Shown here in pieces: positions 21,010 to 31,860 of a stretch of 64,000 bases of DNA. Each line of letters begins with the position of its first letter. The stretch's first letter is position 1. Position numbers and translations under genes: made by a program. Under the pieces are notes generated by a model, which searched no databases, had not been told where the DNA came from, and saw nothing but the letters and a program-made list of their open reading frames with translations. The stretch is taken from positions 2,418,001-2,482,000 of the forward strand of contig CM034412.1 in assembly GCA_019925095.2 (NCBI GenBank), given 5' to 3'. The DNA comes from Dendrolimus kikuchii (lineage: Eukaryota > Arthropoda > Insecta > Lepidoptera > Lasiocampidae).

Positions 21010-21476
21010 CCGCAATGCTTGAAGACAAAAGTCTTCGAGCAGTGCATCCTCCCCGTCCTGACCTACGGGGCCGAGACATGGACACTTACGGCAGGATTGG
21101 TCCACAAGTTCCAAGTCGCTGAACGGGCTATGGAGCGAGCTATGTTGGGTGTTTCTCTGATGGATAAAATTAAAAACGAGGATATCCGTAAGAAAACCAA
21201 GGTATCCGACATAGCTCGCAAAATTAGCAAGTTGAAGTGGCAGTGGGCCGGTCACATCTGCCGCAGGACCGATGGCCGATGGAGCAAACGAGTCCTGGAG
21301 TGGAGACCGCGTCTCGGTAAACGTAGTGTCGGACGCCCTCCGGCCCGATGGACCGACGACCTATGCAAGATCGCTGGTAGGCGCTGGCTGAGGAAATCGG
21401 AGGACAGGGATGAGTAGCGCCGTCTTGGGGAGGCCTACGTCCAGCAGTGGACTGCAAATGGCTGACGACGACCTCG
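21010..21476 (+). pseudogene. RTE-like LINE C-terminal fragment, nested
   Basis: The frame 20980-21417 encodes CLKTKVFEQCILPVLTYGAE, then HKFQVAERAMERAMLGVSL, KLKWQWAGHICRRTDGRW and a GRPPARWTDDL finish. This is the C-terminal region of the widespread lepidopteran endonuclease-reverse transcriptase elements of RTE type. It carries no palm motifs here. It splits the Jockey/CR1-like reading frame cleanly, ending in gctgacgacgacct. Relatives are at 3370-3600 and 60486-61120. Confidence 0.75.
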
Positions 21477-21735
21477 TACTCTCACGCTCAACTACGCAAC
21501 GGTTCTCCAGAACGTTTAAACCGCGTACAAAAATGATCTGGAGGAAACTTCTCGCCGAGGTTTTCCCTTTGCGCTACGACCTGGGATCGTTTAAGAAGGG
21601 CGTTATAAAATTTCTTGGAGGCCGGCAACGCATTGGCAACGCCCCTGGTGTTGCAAACGTCCATAGGCGACGGTAACCACCTTACATCAAGTGGGTCATC
21701 CACCTGTTTGCTTGCTTGAGGCAGTAAAAAATCCC
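21477..21735 (+). pseudogene. Jockey/CR1-like LINE, C-terminus and 3' UTR
   Basis: Resumes as TQRFSRTFKPRTKMIWRKL, then YDLGSFKKGVIKFL and a 3' UTR that is shared with SINE-A (tggtgttgcaaacgtcca, taggcgacggtaacc, caagtgggtcatcc). It ends in a short A-run near 21730. Confidence 0.75.
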
Positions 21736-21739
21736 ATGA

Positions 21740-22560
21740 TATTAGATACAAAAAACCATATCCAAATCATTAAAATTATCGATCGTTGAAAAATTACCAT
21801 GCTTAAATTTGTCTCGCGCTTTGGTGAAAGGCAAAAATGGGGGGAAACCGGGGAGGGTTTAAGTGCTGGGTTTAGCGGTTACCAGCGGAGTTTCGATTGA
21901 AAAGTTTTTTTAAACTGGGACGAGGTAATTTCCCTATCTCAGTTGGTTTACGGCAACGGGTTTTACTTTCAGTGAAAAATTGGGGATTACCTGGTTCAAA
22001 ATTACGACAATCTCTTTGCTTTAATAACAGGTAGCAGCTGCTAATCTTTTCGTGAGGTTGTATACATTATAATATACTAGCTATTATCCACGCCTACTTT
22101 CGCGTAGATTGTAAATGGTCGTAGTTTTTGTAGTCAAAGAATGTATCGTAACCATATCGTATTAATTTTGATTTGATCGACGCTCAAGTGTTGTAGCTCT
22201 CTATCAATATCGAGATATCAATTTTTTACAAGCCATTATTTAACTTTTTTTTTCATTTATTTGGACAAAAAAACAGTATTGTACAGAGTTTAGTATTATG
22301 AATCTCATACATAAGTAGTTTGACTTAATACAACACCAAAATCATTTGCCACATATTAAGTAATTGAAATTATACTAGCTACCGTAAGTAAAAGCAAAGG
22401 AGAGGAAAAAAACAAGGTTTGGTATACAATATCTAAAAAAAAGAAGAAAGAAAAGAAGAAGAAAGGGAGATCTCACCAGAACGCAGAACCAGAGCCAAGA
22501 GCACACCGAATGCCTGCGACCAGCCGCAAGGAGGACGCTAATTACCAGAAATACTTGATA
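21740..22560. other. No gene seen; purine-rich tract at 22390-22480
   Basis: The only notable composition is an AAG/GGA-rich strand segment. A possible Helitron edge (ctagctattatccacgc) is at 22078. No coding frame is supported. Confidence 0.45.
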
Positions 22561-22565
22561 GTGGT

Positions 22566-22965
22566 TTACTTGTTTTTCAAACATTCAAGGATCATTTGTT
22601 TATAAGTGCTGGGCCTAGTTGCCACTATATCTATTAAGTAGAAATTGTGATTATATGAATGCACTAGCTGGTAAAGCGGAGATCGTTTGCCGGCGTTTGT
22701 TCGGCAACGCGTAGTCGCAAACAAAAGACAAGGGCCCCGGCAATGCGTCCTAGTAGGAACTCTATTACACAATTTATTAATAATAGGTGTACAGTCGTAT
22801 CTATTATGACACAAATCATATAGAAACATCGCAGCAAGCTGCAATCTACTGTATTCAAGTTTAATAGAATTATATTTATCAAGCAGATTTTCGTAGGACA
22901 AGCGATTATGAAAACATTTATATTGTACACAACGTAGAAATTTTCTTTGAAGTTGCTCTAATGTA
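22566..22965 (-). pseudogene. LINE RT C-terminal fragment
   Basis: The minus strand encodes LEQLQRKFLRCVQYKCF, then SYENLLDKYNSIKLEYSRLQ, then FLYDLCHNRYDCTPIINKLC and YLIDIVATRPSTYKQ, with a frameshift near 22905. The 'Q-R-K-F...L...Y' to 'C...I...' arrangement is that of the post-palm region of Jockey/CR1-like LINEs. It differs from the other LINE families in the window. Confidence 0.65.
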
Positions 22966-23024
22966 TTGTTATATTTATATATAACAATACATTAGATTTA
23001 TTAAATTATATTTATTAAGATTAT

Positions 23025-23330
23025 ATTTAACTTGCAATGAATGTACCTATTTATGTATTTAAGTTCGGGTGGAATCTTGCAAGTTAAATTTGACAGCCTT
23101 CCCGGTTTCTGATTGAGCTGAAATTTTGCATGCATATGTATCTCGCATGACAATGCAATAATATGGTACCATGGAGCTAATCTGATGATGGAGTCGGAAG
23201 GTGGCCATAAAAACTCCTGTACTAAATAAGATAGACCCGTCGTGTTTAACCTCGTTTTACTTGTCTTGGCTAGCACTCTGCTGCTACATGATATCCAGGA
23301 TCTCAAAAGCTTGTATACAAGAACCTTTTA
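23025..23330 (+). repeat. Dispersed repeat N, copy 2
   Basis: Collinear with 4390-4725, with the ATGT array reduced. Confidence 0.65.
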
Positions 23331-23339
23331 AAAAAAGTT

Positions 23340-24060
23340 TATTTATCTGTCAGAGCTACGTACTGATCAAAGCGGATAGTGGCAACACCAGTGCAATACG
23401 ATTGACACGATATACGAGCGCGCACGCAAAATTCAAAGTGATATCCCATCAAAATATCAATATTCTCAAAAGGTGTTAGTTGCAGACTCAGGTACGTATA
23501 GTGATTATATTGTTAATGCTAGATATAGAACTTTGAGCGTCGAAAAAGATCAAAATTTTACCCAGAGTGGTGAAATGAAAGTTAAAAGATAAAAAATAAT
23601 AAAGAAGCCCATTTTTCACCACCTTAGGGTAGAATTTCCAAAAACGCTGTGTGCTTTTATTTCTAACGAGAAGCAGATGTATGACATTTCGCATTTCTTA
23701 GTTTGATAATGACAGATTTTCATATAAACTCCCAACCCCCTTTTCACCATCTTAGGGGTTGAATTTTCAAAAATCCTTAGTGCGTACCTACAGTATATAA
23801 AGAACACACATGCAAATTTTCATGATACTAGCCCCAGTATTTTGGGCTGTGGGTTGAAATATTTTGTATAAACATTAAGAATTGTAAGTAATGTCTCACA
23901 AAAGAGACGTATGCGCTTTCTTGCATTGTTGGGCCCAGATTGTAATAAGATGAAATTGATTTTATGATCTATTTATATTATGACGATGCTTTGTGAAATT
24001 GTGGTGGGTTTAATTGTTTTGAACTATTGATCGTGTGGTCTAAGTATTTTCATATTATTA
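23340..24060. other. AT-rich intergenic DNA, no gene seen
   Basis: A short internal near-duplication (accttagggtagaatttcc and atcttaggggttgaattttc, 23625-23775) is the only structure noted. Confidence 0.45.
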
Positions 24061-24083
24061 ATTCATTGACGTAAATCGTCATA

Positions 24084-24396
24084 TCCGTGCAGGAACCGAG
24101 AAAGAATACAATTTCCTGGGGCCGGGCGGCCTGTCGTAAGAGGCGACAAAACAACCCACAGCCAGGTGGTAGGGCATTTGCCCGACTGGATGGCTACCAC
24201 CCCTGGTCTAAAGTATGTCGCCATAACAACCTTGCTTTGTGTTCCGGCTTTAGTGACCAGGTTCCAGTCTCCCTTAAGAGAGCAGCAGCGCATTTGTAGC
24301 ACCTTTGGTGTTGCAAATGTCCATAGACGATGGTAACTGCTTTCTATCGAGCGGGCCGTCTGCCTGTCTGCTGAACTCCTGCAAAAAAAAAATCAA
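24084..24396 (+). mobile_element. SINE-A copy, full length
   Basis: From atccgtgcaggaaccg to ctcctgcaaaaaaaaaa. A close match to the consensus. Confidence 0.75.
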
Positions 24397-24629
24397 TAAC
24401 TTATTTTATTTGTAAACTTTTTGTCTAGATTTCTCGTCTTTCAGATAGAATTTAGGGTTGGTGTTTTCCATTTTGTAATAGAAAAGTATAACGCTTTCTT
24501 GAAACCATATCTCAATTCATTTCATTTCTTTGGCGCAAAAGCCCCAGTCTCCTTTGGCCGCTTTGTACATTTGGGTATGAAAAGCACGAGATAGATAGTA
24601 CCTATCTCTACCTGTGGTTGTCAAATTCA

Positions 24630-24850
24630 ATTTTTTTTTATTCAAAATAAGTTCCACTTGAGAACACTTTTTAAAGGTCATACGTGTAAGTCAAAGTTTA
24701 AATCTACTTCCTATTCTATATACACCGCTTCGCAACATGTTATCGCTGTTCAAAGGAGAAGAAGCGGCAAGAAACTCGCCAGCAACACGTCTAGCTAAAA
24801 TTTTTTATAATTATTTATATATTCTTTCGGGCTCCTTTTTTTTAAAATAC
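24630..24850 (+). mobile_element. Retroposon P copy, truncated
   Basis: Carries attcaaaataagttccactt, tacaccgcttcgcaac and agcggcaagaaactcgcc. Confidence 0.6.
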
Positions 24851-24861
24851 GTGTAGAAAAT

Positions 24862-25240
24862 AATAAAACTACATTTTAACGGTTTTGAGCGCGATAATTT
24901 ATTTAATTTTTATTATTCCGACGTTTCGGCCACTTTTCAACATTACTCATTGACACTTGACATCTTTGCCTTCCGTGATCACGGCCACTGAAAAGTGGCC
25001 GAAGCGTCGGAAATGTTGGGGGCTAAGAAGACGTGATTATTGAATACAAGAAAGGTCTACTTTGTTACGAGATATATTTTCTAGTGTAACTTCAACGGTG
25101 GCAGAAACGACTTAAGACAGCCACGCATTCCAATATTAAATTGAAATTTAACATATACAAAAAGTTTCTATATCCACCAGGAATAATAAAAATCAAATAA
25201 ATTACTGCGCTTAAAACCGTTAAAACGTAGTTTTATTATG
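24862..25240. repeat. Inverted-repeat element H with an internal insertion
   Basis: The left arm (24862-24935: aaactacattttaacggttt ... ccgacgtttcggcc) is the reverse complement of the right arm (24980-25012 plus 25183-25240: ggccgaagcgtcgg ... aaaaccgttaaaacgtag). The arms are ~85-90 bp around a spacer of ~45 bp containing cattgacacttgacatc. The right arm is interrupted by ~170 bp starting tgttgggggct. It resembles a foldback MITE. H fragments lie at 12195 and 13725. Confidence 0.65.
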
Positions 25241-25339
25241 TATACAAGTCGCGAAAACTTAAGAAAATATTATACATATAGAAGTTTCATTACAATTACT
25301 TTTCAAAGAAAAAATGGAGTTGTAACAACAAAATTTAAA

Positions 25340-25850
25340 AAAAAGCGAAATGTGTGCTGGAACAGATATTAGAAGTGAAACTTCAACGGACAAGTGGAAA
25401 AACAAATGGCAACGGATAAGTGGATGGTGTAATAAAATCGCGTGCGCAGCGAAAACTATTGATGATAGAATAAAATAATGTTCTACGACTTTGCAGAACA
25501 CTTCATTATTTACAAAAAGTGTCGCGACAGCATATGTCTAACTATTATAATTATGCCACAATAAGTGTTCTTTTATTTTAAAAATTTAATTAAGATGCCG
25601 CCGCTAGAAAAGGCTCTTTATTTGTATCTCTGTATTCATCCTTATCAAAATAAATTACTACATATTCAAGAGTCCTTCAATACCTTTATATAACTTTTTG
25701 AATTATTCAATTCGAACATCCCATTCGAAAGATATCACGAGTTTAAAAATGTAAGTATTAGAACACGCGGCCGTGACGCTTTTTCGTGAGCGAAAAATTG
25801 TAAGACCCCGTCTATATAGAAGTTTCACTTCAAAAATTGTCATCGTCGCA
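25340..25850 (-). repeat. Repeat G, copy 1
   Basis: The reverse complement of most of 61225-62345. Shared parts include gcgaaatgtgtgctgg, aaaatcgcgtgcgcagcg, aaaaagtgtcgcgacagcat and atagaagtttcacttcaaa. Where copy 2 has a tandem array of 25-bp units, this copy has only two units (25405-25425). No coding capacity. Confidence 0.7.
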
Positions 25851-26261
25851 ATAATGACATAAGAATTCATACTACGACAAATCTCCATAGGTTCCTTACA
25901 TGCAATGCAAAATATAAACGTTACATAGAAGATAGTATAAAAGACTGGAGCGAGCTGCTATGTAAATGCAGTTTTGTCATTTAAATATTCTTCAATAGTG
26001 TAGTATCCCTTTCCAAGCAAGATACTTTCCAATTTAGCTTTAAATTTACTAAAGGGCAGATCTACTTCATTCGCGATTTTATTGAAGAAGAAAATATTCT
26101 CAGAAATTTAATTTTTCCTGTTGTACAACTAAAAAAATATTTCCCCTTTCAAATAAATAGAAATTCCCTCATAGCAAACAACATAATTCTTTATTAAAAC
26201 TTCAACAGGCGCTAAATAAACTTGTTAAAACAGCCTCATAAGAGCGGAATCACACGACGCT

Positions 26262-26488
26262 CTTTTTATTGCTTGAGTTCAACAGACAGGCAGACGGATC
26301 ACCTATGGACATTTGTAACACCAAAGGTGCTATCAATATGCTGCCGCATTCTAAAGAGGTACTGGATCTAGCCACTAACGCTGGAACACAATTCAAGGTT
26401 GTTATGATGGCATACAATCGACCAGGAGTGGTAGCTATCTAGACCGGCAAATAATCTGCCACCTGGCTGTGGGTTGTTTTGTCCCCCT
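26262..26488 (-). mobile_element. SINE-A copy, truncated at the 5' end
   Basis: Diverged reverse copy that stops at gttgttttgtccccc, where the next copy's poly-T tail begins. Confidence 0.6.
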
Positions 26489-26819
26489 TTTTTTTATTTT
26501 ATTTTTATTGCAGGAGTGCAGCAGAGAGGCAGACGGTCCACTTTATAGAAAGCGGTTACCATAGCCTATAGACATTTACAACACCAAAGGAGGTACAAAT
26601 GCGCTGCTGCTCTCTTAAGGGTCACTGGAACCTGGCCAGAACACAACTAATGGCCGGAACACAACTCAAGGTTGTTATAGCGACATACTTTAGGCCAGGG
26701 GTGGTAGCCATCCAGTCGGGCAAATGCCCTACCACCTAGCTGTGGGTTGTTTTGTCGCCTCTTACGACAGGCCGCGCGGCCGCCGGAAATTGTATTCTTT
26801 TTCCGTTCCTGCACGGATA
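26489..26819 (-). mobile_element. SINE-A copy with small internal duplication
   Basis: Full-length reverse copy from the poly-T stretch to gttcctgcacggat. The phrase gaacacaact is duplicated (26640-26665), adding about 20 bp. Confidence 0.7.
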
Positions 26820-27500
26820 AAACGGTCTCCCTCTTTTCCTCTTAGCGTCTCTAGCTACCCATTCTGACACTGTCCTTGACCATTTTTCCGTGTTCATTCT
26901 GTGAAAGTGTCCCGCTCCCCGTGGTCTATAGCGTCATGTTATATAGCCTATGACACTCCCTGTTAACGTAGCTTTCCAACAGTAAAAGAATTTTAAAAAT
27001 CGGTTTATTAGATCCAGAGATTATCCCCTACAACATCTTAAACTCACAAACTTTACCTCTTTATAATATTAGTAATTTATGTATGCTAATTAAAGAGAAA
27101 ATTTATTTATTTGCTCCAAATAAATCAAAAATTTCCCACAGTTACGACAAGCAACAATTAATTAAACTATTTCATGTCGATTTATATTAGTCTGTGCTAA
27201 AGTCGCGTGACGCGCGGAGTTGCCCGCAAAATTCGTCGTCTGTGTTACATTTAAATCTTTGCCGAAGCATTGCGTAATATTACAGTTGTAATTACCGGAA
27301 ACGACGCCATGTTTGAGTTTAAACACGGAAATTTACGCGATGGGCTAAATATCTCACCGAGTTTAATGTGCGACAACATTATGGAAATTCATCTTCTTTA
27401 TGTCAGATGAAGAGATAAAATTCGAAATTATATTGTGGTTATAAACAACATTCATGAATTATTTTATATATTTTTATATTTTTTTACAAACACACACATT
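26820..27500. other. No gene seen
   Basis: Unassigned AT-rich sequence without a supported frame. Confidence 0.45.
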
Positions 27501-27502
27501 GT

Positions 27503-27709
27503 ATATCCCCAAATTTAGCAAGTTACGCTTGTGTTATGGGTAATATACAACGGACTACTCTGGGGCCGATCCCAGACACCCAGACCATAGTAAATAACGG
27601 AGAAAATACGTTTCGGAAATTTACTATACCAGGAATCGAACCCGGAGCCTCTGCGTTGCAGTGAGGTAGGCCGGCAAAGGCTTAGCCCGCTCAACCACAG
27701 AGGCCGTCC
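27503..27709 (-). mobile_element. tRNA-derived SINE U
   Basis: The minus-strand head has A box TGGTTGAGCGGG (27686-27697) and B box GGTTCGATTCC (27632-27642), a perfect match to the pol III type 2 consensus. The body contains tttactatggtctgggtg and ccccagagtagtccgttg, and a second copy of it lies at 13880-14013. It differs from SINE T outside the promoter. Confidence 0.8.
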
Positions 27710-27778
27710 AATTATTGCTTCCATACTAAGCTGCTACGCGCGAATTACATATACCTTAAGTCATAAGTATTTTATTTA

Positions 27779-27945
27779 TACATACATACATAACTTCACG
27801 CCAGTTCCCTTGCGGGGTAGGCACGTACAACTGAGCGCCATTTAGGCTTATTCTTACACACCTCACTTGCCTCTTTGACATTCATAACTCTTGTCATGCA
27901 CGCTCGTCTGTTCTTAAGGCTCCTGACATCACCTTCTGCTAGTAC
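27779..27945 (-). pseudogene. C-LINE 3' fragment joined to repeat F
   Basis: 3' end of C-LINE with the ggcacgtacaa variant, joining F exactly at ctagtacttttatt. The same junction and the same variant occur at 43518-43684. Confidence 0.7.
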
Positions 27946-28222
27946 TTTTATTAATGTAAATATAATTCCTTTTGTCTACATCCGTCATCATACTGTAATT
28001 CAAAATAAACTTCTTAAGTGTCACTTTCAATCATTCACTGTTTTAGTTTATAAAATATTATTATCAGTTTTAACTCGGTCCAATTTGGACCTATATTTAA
28101 TCATCGGTGTTATTAACTCTAATCTGTGCTGCATAATGTAAAAATCGTATCTCATTTTATCGCAGGCTTAGTTCTATAGATTTGTGTTTAACACTTTTTA
28201 GTGTCGCTTTTTCGTTTCATCA
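27946..28222 (+). repeat. Repeat F, copy 1
   Basis: About 275 bp with ataattccttttgtctaca, aattcaaaataaacttctta, tcggtccaatttggacc (a near-palindrome) and gtgtcgctttttcgtttcat. Reverse copies are at 43115-43517 and, diverged, 42860-43000. No coding frame is supported. Confidence 0.6.
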
Positions 28223-28473
28223 AATCAACAACAGAGCGCCATTCAGGCTTATTCTTACACACCTCACTTGCTTCTTTGACATTCACAGCTCTTGTCATGC
28301 GCGCTCGTCTGTTCTTAAGGCTCCTGACATCACCTTCTGCTAGTACACGATCAATTTGATCATCGAAGGTGTGTCGTGGCCTTCCACGACTTCTGCATCC
28401 ATCCACGTTTGCATTGTATATCTGTTTAGTCATTCTTTCATCATGCATTCTTTCCACATGCCCGAACCACCGG
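28223..28473 (-). pseudogene. C-LINE fragment
   Basis: The minus frame 28188-28457 covers ERMHDERMTKQIYNAN, GCRSRGRPRHTFDDQ and RVLAEGDVRSLKN. Its 3' end is cut at the F junction, so the frame's C-terminal codons come from F. Confidence 0.7.
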
Positions 28474-28497
28474 ATTTTATTTAGTACAATAATATAA

Positions 28498-28613
28498 AAT
28501 AAGCTTTTTTAAAAAGGTTTTTAAATACAAGCTTTTGAGATCCTGGATATCATGTAGCCGCAGAGTGCTAACCAAGACAAGTAAAACGAGCCCAAACACG
28601 ACGGGTCTATCTT
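28498..28613 (-). repeat. Repeat N fragment at the LINE target
   Basis: Reverse copy of the end of N (aaatacaagcttttgagatc ... acgacgggtctatctt). Its last 10 bp belong to the 86-bp direct repeat that flanks the LINE. Confidence 0.65.
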
Positions 28614-28689
28614 ATTATGTCCTTAATATATGGCCATATTCCCCAATTAAAAACTGGTGACCGGAGAATATAGAATTTTGCACTTACCT
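28604..28689. repeat. 86-bp direct repeat, left copy
   Basis: Identical over 86 bp to 30127-30212. It begins ggtctatcttattatgtcc and ends ttttgcacttacct. It brackets the LINE and its first 10 bp derive from repeat N, so it is most simply a target-site duplication. Confidence 0.85.
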
Positions 28690-30126
28690 GTTAATTCCCG
28701 GTTGCGTTCGGAGCGTTCACTCCGACGCCCAGGGTCCGCTTTCCTACTTTTTCTACTCCACTTCGCGCGGTCTTCAGCATCCCCCGTTTTGAGACCATTG
28801 GTACGCATGTCATCCTTCACAACGTCAAGCCAACATTTCTTGGGCCTTCCCCTTCGACCGGGACCTGGCGGAGGCGGCATGGCTAGACATTTGTTCCCCA
28901 CATAATTAGCCGGTCTCCGTAAAACGTGGCCGTACCAACGTAAGCGACACTCTTGCAATTTGTCTGCTATGTCACGGACATGAAGACTGCCGCGGATGCG
29001 GGAGTTCCTGACTCGGTCTTTCCGCGTCACTCCACACATCCATCGCAGCATATTCATCTCCGTGACACGCAGTTCTTGCTTGTGTCGCTCAAGTACAGGC
29101 CACGCTTCACTGCCATACAAAAGGACAGGTCTAATGATGGATTTATAGACCTGTCCTTTTAATTTAACCGGCATTTTGGGGTCACAAATGACACCTGTCA
29201 CCTCACGCCACTTGGCCCAAGCTGCTGTGATACGGGCCTTGACGTCGTGGTCGATATCCCCGGATGCACTAAGTACAGATCCCAAGTACTTAAACTGATC
29301 CGTGCGCTCGACCGTATCTTCGCCTATGCGCACGGATGTGGGATCTGTAGTGTTGCAGGCCAAGTACTCAGTCTTCGCCACATTTAGTTTCAGACCGCCG
29401 TTCTCTAGCGACCTCTTCCACGCATTTACGCGTTGCACCAGGCGCCCCCTGTCCGAATCTGCCAGCGCGATATCGTCGGCATACATGAGCAACCATGGAG
29501 GTTGCTCATGCGCATCTCTGATGCTATTCGACACTTCGTCTAGTATCACGCTGAACAGAAACGGGCTAAGGACAGATCCCTGGTGCACACCTACGGTTAT
29601 GGGGAAGGGTGTGGTGTCGCCAACAGCGGTCCGAACTATGGAATCGGAATCACGGTACATGTCCCGAATAATGTCAATATAGGTCTCTGGCACCCCTTTG
29701 GACCTCAGTGCCCACCAGATCATCACGCGAGGAACACAGTCGAAGGCCTTCTGCAGATCCAAAAACAAGAAATGCAGAGGCGTATTCTTCGTCCTGTATT
29801 TCTCCATGATGATCCTTAGGGCAAAAACAGGGTCCATGGTACCATGCCCGGGACGAAACCCATACTGACATCCCGAGACAGTGCACTCCTGCCGGATTCG
29901 AGAAAACGCCCACACCATGAGGACCCATCGCCTTCCAGGCTTCGATGGGGACTCCATCGGCTCCGACAGCTTTCCGATTCCTCATGCGGCGAAGAGCCCT
30001 ATGGACTTCTTCAGGCGTTATCGGTGGCACTAGTCCTTGATTCGGAGGGAGGTTTGGTGGCTGTACCTCTTTGTGCTGCTTGTTCAGCAGCTCGTGGAAG
30101 TACGAGCGCCATCTCTCCTTCACCGC
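28690..30126 (-). pseudogene. RTE-like LINE reverse transcriptase, internally deleted
   Basis: This encodes the reverse transcriptase of a non-LTR element acting by target-primed reverse transcription. The minus frame 28647-29957 (436 codons) has palm motifs in order: YGFRPGHGT (residues 32-40), LFLDLQKAFD with catalytic Asp 67, VGVHQGSVLSPFLF (122-135), YADD (159-162), then LKLNVAKTEYL and FKYLGS. The thumb and C-terminal part follow with CRLRWYGHVLRRP and GRRGRPKKCW. An upstream frame (29674-30123) supplies RWRSYFHELLN and ALRRMRNRKAVGADGVPIEA. Between the two, roughly 60-70 residues expected between RT motifs 2 and 3 are missing and the frame shifts. No endonuclease domain is left, so it is 5'-truncated. 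The last codons of the frame lie in flanking sequence. A nearly identical 3' piece is at 51736-52237. Confidence 0.85.
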
Positions 30127-30212
30127 GGTCTATCTTATTATGTCCTTAATATATGGCCATATTCCCCAATTAAAAACTGGTGACCGGAGAATATAGAATT
30201 TTGCACTTACCT
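30127..30212. repeat. 86-bp direct repeat, right copy
   Basis: Perfect copy of 28604-28689 at the 5' end of the LINE. Confidence 0.85.
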
Positions 30213-30232
30213 CGCAGTCATCTATCTGTACT

Positions 30233-30546
30233 ATCCGTGCAGGAACGGAGAAAGAATACAATTTCCTGCGGCCGGGCGGCCTGTCGTAAGAGACGACTTA
30301 ACAACCCACAGTCAGGTGGTAGGGCATTCGCCCGACTGGATGGCTACCACCCCTGGTCTAAAGTATGTCGCCATAACAACCTTGAGTTGTGTTCCGGCAT
30401 TAGTGACCAGGTTCCAGTTTCACTTAAGAGAGCAGCAGCGCATTTGCAGCAACTTGGTGTTGCAAATGTCCATAGCCGATGGTAACCGCTTTCCATCAAG
30501 TGGGCCGTCTGCCTGTCTGCTGATCTCCTGTAATAAAAAAAAAAAA
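30233..30546 (+). mobile_element. SINE-A copy, full length
   Basis: From atccgtgcaggaacgg to ctcctgtaat plus A12, 20 bp beyond the right 86-bp repeat. Confidence 0.75.
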
Positions 30547-30549
30547 GTC

Positions 30550-31860
30550 AGCCACCAGCCCACGACAGCGCTGGTTCAGGGGGTCTACCGCTGCTTATCA
30601 CGTGGCGATACACAACGGTGGCAAGGTCCTTCCACACGAGCCCCGGGACGGAAGGGACGCAGATACACTGACCACATAAGTTTATATATTGGTTGAGGCG
30701 AATGTCCTAGTAACTAACCGGACGCGGAAATCTTCGATAGCTTATTATTTGTAGTTATAAAGGCGGGTGCGATACTACCATACGTGCGTCGCGGCAGCGT
30801 GGCGTTTGGCAACGAACTGAAGCACGCGCAGAGCGGACGGCGGGGGTTTCAAGACGCTATAAACCCAAGGCACAATTGCTAACTGACAAATAGGTGGCGC
30901 CAACACACCTTGCTCATCTTAAAGAGCGAGCATGATACAAAACACTCGGTAGCCAAACTTCGGTACAATGCGAGCTTCTATAACTGCGCCCTTGTTTTTT
31001 TTTTTACATATTATAGGTACCCTAGCTAGAGCAATGCTAGGGCCTACCGTATTTCATTCAGGGTGATAAAATAACGCACAAGGACCTTGGTGTTGGTGGA
31101 CCAATTATCTAATTATTTTGGAAGAAAAATCTAGTTTTTTAAAGAACTAGAACACAAAAAATGAGCGCGATGTTTTATCGAATTTAACAGACGTTTCTGA
31201 TGATACTGGCATGTAGGTACGTAGGTGTTGGAATAGAGCACTAGGGGCGCAGCGGGAACTTATGAGGAGCAAATAGAAAAAATAATAGTCATGGCCATTC
31301 TTGCGCCCCGCAGAGTACGCCAGTGCCTGGGCACAGGTGGCACGGCCCTATTTACGGCACTGCTTCGGTAGCCGAATATTCGGTATTCGGCCAAACCACT
31401 ATTCGTGGCGTCTCTAGAAGTATGACTTAATAAACCAGACGGACAGACAATAAATCAGCGTTCTATTATTGCTCTAATAACTACGGAACCTTAAGAAACT
31501 GCTACTCTCAGTAGAATATTGAAACTAAAGAAGCCGGCTGTTTCAAATCGTATATCCGAAACGTTAGCGATAACTAATTAAATTTAACTCCCGAGAACAA
31601 TCCCTTTCAAAATGCAATTAGTTTTGTCGTAATTTACCCTGTTTATTATTTTGAACTTTGTTTCAATAAGTTCAACGGGTTTTGCTCGTGTTCAAGTTAA
31701 AGGCTGACAGCGATTATGCTTTCTTTAAAAAAAAAATGAGAAAATAATTTAATTTGTAAATTTAAAGAAATACTTTTCAAAAACATACCTGTAATCTCAA
31801 TTATTGTAAAAAAATATATAATTATTTTTAGGAAATAAACTTCTTTTAACCGTTATAGCG
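30550..31860. other. Unassigned DNA with LINE scrap and possible hAT end
   Basis: 30550-30900 is GC-rich with no supported frame. 30897-30945 repeats part of the LINE at 831-1258 (ttgctcatctta...gagcgagcatgata). 31220-31362 ends in gccctatttacggcactg, a sequence like a hAT-type terminal repeat, but no partner end was found. Confidence 0.35.

Noticed and set aside
20980..21417. 145-codon ORF as a host gene
   Set aside because: It is the RTE-like LINE C-terminus preceded by codons from the flanking LINE.
27625..27709. Possible tRNA gene on the minus strand
   Set aside because: Same reasoning; it is the head of SINE U, whose tail recurs at 13880-14013.
28640..28695. Splice donor AGGTAAGT in the 86-bp repeat suggesting an exon
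   Set aside because: The matching frame upstream is LINE code and the repeat is explained as a target duplication; a single donor match is not evidence for a gene.
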